Assembly: GCA_900548875.1 (NCBI GenBank)
Contig: URMA01000114.1
Span: 1-8,247 of the forward strand
Direction of reading: 5' to 3'
Source: an uncultured Porphyromonadaceae bacterium
GTDB lineage: Bacteria > Bacteroidota > Bacteroidia > Bacteroidales > Muribaculaceae
Length of the DNA: 8,247 bases
Positions 5,798-8,247 of the stretch are shown here, in pieces. Under the pieces are notes generated by a model that searched no databases, was not told where the DNA came from, and was given only the letters and a program-made list of their open reading frames with translations. Position 1 is the stretch's first letter. Each line of letters starts with the position of its first letter. Both the position numbers and the translations under genes were made by a program.

Positions 5798-6547
5798 ATG
5801 AAAAATATTGCAGGGTGGGCGTTGGTGTCGGTGTTATTTTTGTCGGGATGTCGGCACGGAAATACGCAGGCGGAAGTGGCAGTTGTCGATTCGGCGGTGG
5901 TGGCCGATACGGTGGTAGCCCCTGTTGTCAAACCGGCAAAAAGCCGGACGGCATTGTATCTCGATTCATTGGGCTATCTTAATGTGGCGGAGCAGGATTC
6001 GACAATTGCCGTTGACCTGATGTATGCCCGTGCCGACAACTTTACGGGGCAGGTGCTTTATGGTGATTTGCGGGAGGCGTACCTGCATCCCGATGCGATG
6101 GCGTGTCTGCTTGAAGCGCAGCGTTTGCTCCGTAGCGAATATCCCGGTTACAGGTTGATTGTCTACGATGCCGCCCGGCCAATGTCGGTGCAGAAAATCA
6201 TGTGGGACAAGGTGAAAGGTACGTCAAAGAAGATTTATGTTTCCAATCCTGCTCATGGCGGCGGACTGCATAATTACGGACTTGCGGTGGATGTCGGTAT
6301 TCTCGATGCCGACGGTGTGCCTTTATCGATGGGCGTGCCGGTCGACTATATGGGAAAAGAGTCGCACATTGCCTATGAAGACGAAATGGTACGTACCGGG
6401 AAAATGACCGAGCAGGAGCGCGAAAACCGCCGATTGCTGCGCCGAGTTATGCGCAAGGCCGGTTTCCGCCCGCTTCCTACCGAATGGTGGCATTTCAACT
6501 ATTGCAGCCGCGCCGAAGCCCGTTCCCGCTACAAATGTATTGATTGA
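5798..6547 (+). CDS. D-alanyl-D-alanine dipeptidase, VanX-type (peptidase M15D), lipoprotein
   Basis: A 249-residue envelope lipoprotein. The N-terminus is a type II signal with lipobox FLSGC (Cys18), followed by a linker rich in Val, Ala and Asp to about residue 50. The enzyme domain shows the M15D zinc site: H158 and D165 in GLHNYGLAVDVG, then E229 (catalytic base) and H232 in EWWHFNY. R127 in YDAARPMS matches the conserved Arg of VanX/DdpX that helps bind substrate. Such enzymes cleave D-Ala-D-Ala into D-alanine, for recycling wall-derived dipeptide. Without vanH/vanA neighbours this is not a glycopeptide-resistance cluster. The ATG at 5798 gives a complete lipoprotein signal; the frame stays open upstream into the protease gene, but that extension would bury the signal. 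It lies five bases after the protease stop, so co-transcription is likely. Its stop is four bases from that of a convergent gene. Confidence 0.9.
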   Translation: MKNIAGWALVSVLFLSGCRHGNTQAEVAVVDSAVVADTVVAPVVKPAKSRTALYLDSLGYLNVAEQDSTIAVDLMYARADNFTGQVLYGDLREAYLHPDAMACLLEAQRLLRSEYPGYRLIVYDAARPMSVQKIMWDKVKGTSKKIYVSNPAHGGGLHNYGLAVDVGILDADGVPLSMGVPVDYMGKESHIAYEDEMVRTGKMTEQERENRRLLRRVMRKAGFRPLPTEWWHFNYCSRAEARSRYKCID

Positions 6548-6551
6548 CGTG

Positions 6552-8099
6552 CTATTCAATAATCCAATGGTCGATGCTATGGGTGGTGTCGCTGAAATTG
6601 ATTCCCACTTTAATCACTTTCCGCTTATCGGCAGAGAAGGCGGTGGCGTAGCCTTTTTCGTTGATTTGTCGCATAGCTTCTTCCGCGCTGCCGTTTAGTT
6701 TGAATTCCATTACGTAGATATAGTCGGCTGTCTTGAGCACCAGGTCGATGCGTCCGTTTGAAGTATGGTATTCAACCTCTGTATGAAAGCCCATCAGTTT
6801 GAAAACAATGTAGAGGATGTTCTGATAATGTACTTCGCGGTCACGCGCCAAGTCATAGGGTGTGTCGTTGAAGAACGTACGAAGTCGGTTGAGGAACCCG
6901 TCGACATCGCCGTTACGGACTTCGCCAACAAAACATTGGATTTCGTAGGGAGATTTGCTTGTGCTTACTGAAGCATAGTTAGGTAGCAGAAAGCGGAAAA
7001 ATCCTTGTTCCACTTCGCGGTTGGGAAATCCGAGCGTAAAGTTTTCGAATTCGGCATTATAGCCTTTTATCGTAAGATATCCGCTTTGATAGATGACCGG
7101 AACAGGATCGGTGGATGCCGCATCTATGGAGTCGAGAGCCGGACCATTGGTGACGGTATTTTCCAAATCTTCCACATTGTAATGGTGGAGTTTCATCAGT
7201 TCAACGAGATAGGTAGGTGTTCCGGTCTCAAACCAGTAGCTGCCCATTTGCTTTTTGGCGAAAGTGTTGAGCAGGCTGAAAGGGTTATATATTCCGGGCG
7301 ATTTGTAGCAGAAGTGATAGCCGTCGTAGTTGGCTTTCAGTTGTTCACAGGCACTGTTGAAATCTATGCCGAGCTCTTCGGCCAGAGCTTGAATGTCCTC
7401 CTCGAAATATTGGTGGAGTTCCGTGTCGCTGATGCCGCATATTTCGGCATACCGCTTGTCCATCGAAATATCCATCAGGTTGTTCAGATCGCTGAACACA
7501 CTGACCTTCCCAAACTTGGTGACACCTGTAAGCATAGCAAAACGGATATAGCCGTCGCACGACTTCAGTGCGCCGTAGAGAGCTTTCAACGTATCGCGGA
7601 AGGCTGTTTGCAGCTGAGGATTTCCAATTGCCTGAAGCATCGGCTTGTCGTATTCGTCGATAAGAATCACGACTTTTTGTCCGGCTTTTTCTGCAGCTCT
7701 GCGGATCACTCCCTCAAATCGTGTAGCAAGCGAATATTCGTCGGGATTGTTGCCGTAAATGTTTTCCCATTGTTTAAGGGTCAGGGCTATCTTGTTTTCA
7801 AGGCTTGCTTCCGTGTCGTATTTTTCAGTGTTAAGGTCCATGTGCAGAACCGGGTGTACGTTCCAGTCTTTTTCCAGTTTTTCCATCACAAGGCCGGCAA
7901 ACAAATTCCGCTTACCGGAGAAGTAGGCATCAAGGGTGGAAATCATAAGACTTTTTCCGAACCGTCGCGGACGGCTCAGAAAGTAGTATTTCCCCGTTGT
8001 GGCAAGTTGGTAGAGGAGTGCCGTCTTGTCAACATAAATATAGCCTGCGTTGCGGAGGTCCTCGAAATTTTGTATACCAATCGGATATAGTCTGCTCAT
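6552..8099 (-). CDS. AAA-ATPase_like protein with C-terminal PD-(D/E)XK nuclease-like domain
   Basis: A 515-residue cytoplasmic protein of the AAA-ATPase_like (PF09820) plus PDDEXK_9/DUF1703 (PF08011) architecture, often multicopy in gut Bacteroidales and of unknown function. The N-terminus MSRLYPIGIQNFEDLRNAGY and the following YVDKT are typical. The P-loop is SRPRRFGKSL at residues 42-51 and Walker B is VVILIDEYDKPML with D148-E149. Near the C-terminus D452 in GRIDLVLK and E465-x-K467 in VMEFKL form the PD-(D/E)XK core (D-x12-E-x-K), followed by a helix with QINEKGYA. The ATG at 8099 was chosen because it begins the conserved MSRLYPIGI. An in-frame ATG at 8144 would add 15 residues and lies upstream of the predicted promoter. 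The gene is complete with no frameshift. It is unrelated by family to the repeat-flanked ATPase, though both join an ATPase to a nuclease-like fold. Biological role unknown. Confidence 0.88.
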   Translation of the reverse strand: MSRLYPIGIQNFEDLRNAGYIYVDKTALLYQLATTGKYYFLSRPRRFGKSLMISTLDAYFSGKRNLFAGLVMEKLEKDWNVHPVLHMDLNTEKYDTEASLENKIALTLKQWENIYGNNPDEYSLATRFEGVIRRAAEKAGQKVVILIDEYDKPMLQAIGNPQLQTAFRDTLKALYGALKSCDGYIRFAMLTGVTKFGKVSVFSDLNNLMDISMDKRYAEICGISDTELHQYFEEDIQALAEELGIDFNSACEQLKANYDGYHFCYKSPGIYNPFSLLNTFAKKQMGSYWFETGTPTYLVELMKLHHYNVEDLENTVTNGPALDSIDAASTDPVPVIYQSGYLTIKGYNAEFENFTLGFPNREVEQGFFRFLLPNYASVSTSKSPYEIQCFVGEVRNGDVDGFLNRLRTFFNDTPYDLARDREVHYQNILYIVFKLMGFHTEVEYHTSNGRIDLVLKTADYIYVMEFKLNGSAEEAMRQINEKGYATAFSADKRKVIKVGINFSDTTHSIDHWIIE

Positions 8100-8119
8100 G
8101 GCTGTTGATTGTTTATTTA

Positions 8120-8153
8120 CAAAGATAGCAAAAGTCAAAAGCATAAAGCCAAA
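8120..8153 (-). promoter_or_regulatory. Predicted promoter for the AAA-ATPase_like gene
   Basis: Minus-strand TATCTTTG (8127 to 8120) matches TAnnTTTG fully. A TTTG (8153 to 8150) lies upstream with a 22-base spacer, slightly long for a -33 box. Transcription would start some 13 bases before the ATG at 8099, again a very short leader. The -33 box lies inside the nested inverted repeat at 8140-8172, so a protein bound there could block RNA polymerase. Confidence 0.5.
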
Positions 8154-8172
8154 CTTGTTTGAGTTTTATGCT
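8140..8172. repeat. Nested inverted repeat upstream of the AAA-ATPase_like gene
   Basis: Outer arms AGCATAAA (8140-8147) and TTTATGCT (8165-8172) are perfect complements. Inner arms CAAAC (8150-8154) and GTTTG (8157-8161) are separated by two bases. On the minus strand the structure is followed by TTTTGACTTTT, so it could end transcription arriving from beyond the right edge. Because it covers the predicted -33 box, an operator is equally possible. Its GC content is low for a strong terminator. Confidence 0.5.
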
Positions 8173-8207
8173 AAGACGCATCCTATCTTCTACAAACCTT
8201 AGATTTG

Positions 8208-8238
8208 CAAAGTTATTTTTGTAACAGTGCAAATAAAA
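8208..8238 (-). promoter_or_regulatory. Possible second, upstream promoter on the minus strand
   Basis: Minus-strand TAACTTTG (8215 to 8208) fits TAnnTTTG, with TTTT (8238 to 8235) 19 bases upstream. A plus-strand TAGATTTG at 8200-8207 abuts it but has no -33 partner. The region is AT-rich, so chance matches are likely. The last 100 bases of the window hold no open reading frame I would call. Confidence 0.25.
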
Positions 8239-8247
8239 TAAAGTTTG

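Noticed and set aside
5798..6547. Glycopeptide-resistance operon
   Set aside because: Only a VanX-type enzyme is present, as a lipoprotein, with no vanH, ligase or vanRS genes nearby. Chromosomal dipeptidases of this type are common and serve recycling.
7005..8090. A 361-codon open frame on the plus strand
   Set aside because: It is exactly antisense to the AAA-ATPase_like gene, whose motifs are unmistakable. Its own translation shows no recognisable domain and reflects codon structure of the opposite strand.

Overview
The window looks like chromosomal DNA from a member of the Bacteroidales (Bacteroidota). Several upstream regions carry the phylum's promoter form (a TTTG-like -33 box, about 19-22 bases, then TAnnTTTG) and lack clear Shine-Dalgarno sequences. 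The gene families also fit: a POT-like MFS transporter, a K+/H+ antiporter, a retropepsin-like protease with a PDZ domain, a VanX-type lipoprotein, and two kinds of ATPase joined to a PD-(D/E)XK-like domain. I cannot fix the genus.

Layout from left to right: (1) 3-2030, the 3' end of an MFS/POT-like transporter gene and a complete K+/H+ antiporter gene, six bases apart, probably one operon. (2) 2011-3663, an AT-richer AAA_14/DUF4143 ATPase gene lying between two 118-base direct repeats (114/118 identical). Each repeat starts inside the 3' end of the gene to its left, so antiporter and ATPase share the same last five codons and stop (SEKPQ). (3) 3696-4454 on the minus strand, an omega-amidase-like nitrilase, followed after a divergent promoter region by a plus-strand pair, a secreted aspartyl protease/PDZ protein (4593-5792) and a D-Ala-D-Ala dipeptidase lipoprotein (5798-6547). 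(4) 6552-8099 on the minus strand, a second ATPase of a different family (AAA-ATPase_like plus PD-(D/E)XK), convergent with the dipeptidase gene across only four bases. (5) 8100-8247, a non-coding upstream region with promoter-like boxes and a nested inverted repeat.

Most of the window is housekeeping: ion and solute transport, nitrogen salvage, envelope proteolysis and peptidoglycan dipeptide turnover. The unusual part is the ATPase bounded by direct repeats. It reads as a 1535-base cassette (gene plus one repeat) inserted at, or duplicated into, the 3' end of the antiporter gene without breaking it. Each repeat also holds three copies of an AAATTTCGGGG motif at an exact 33-base period, and the last of these leads straight into the ATPase promoter. 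No RNA genes, transposases or CRISPR arrays were seen.
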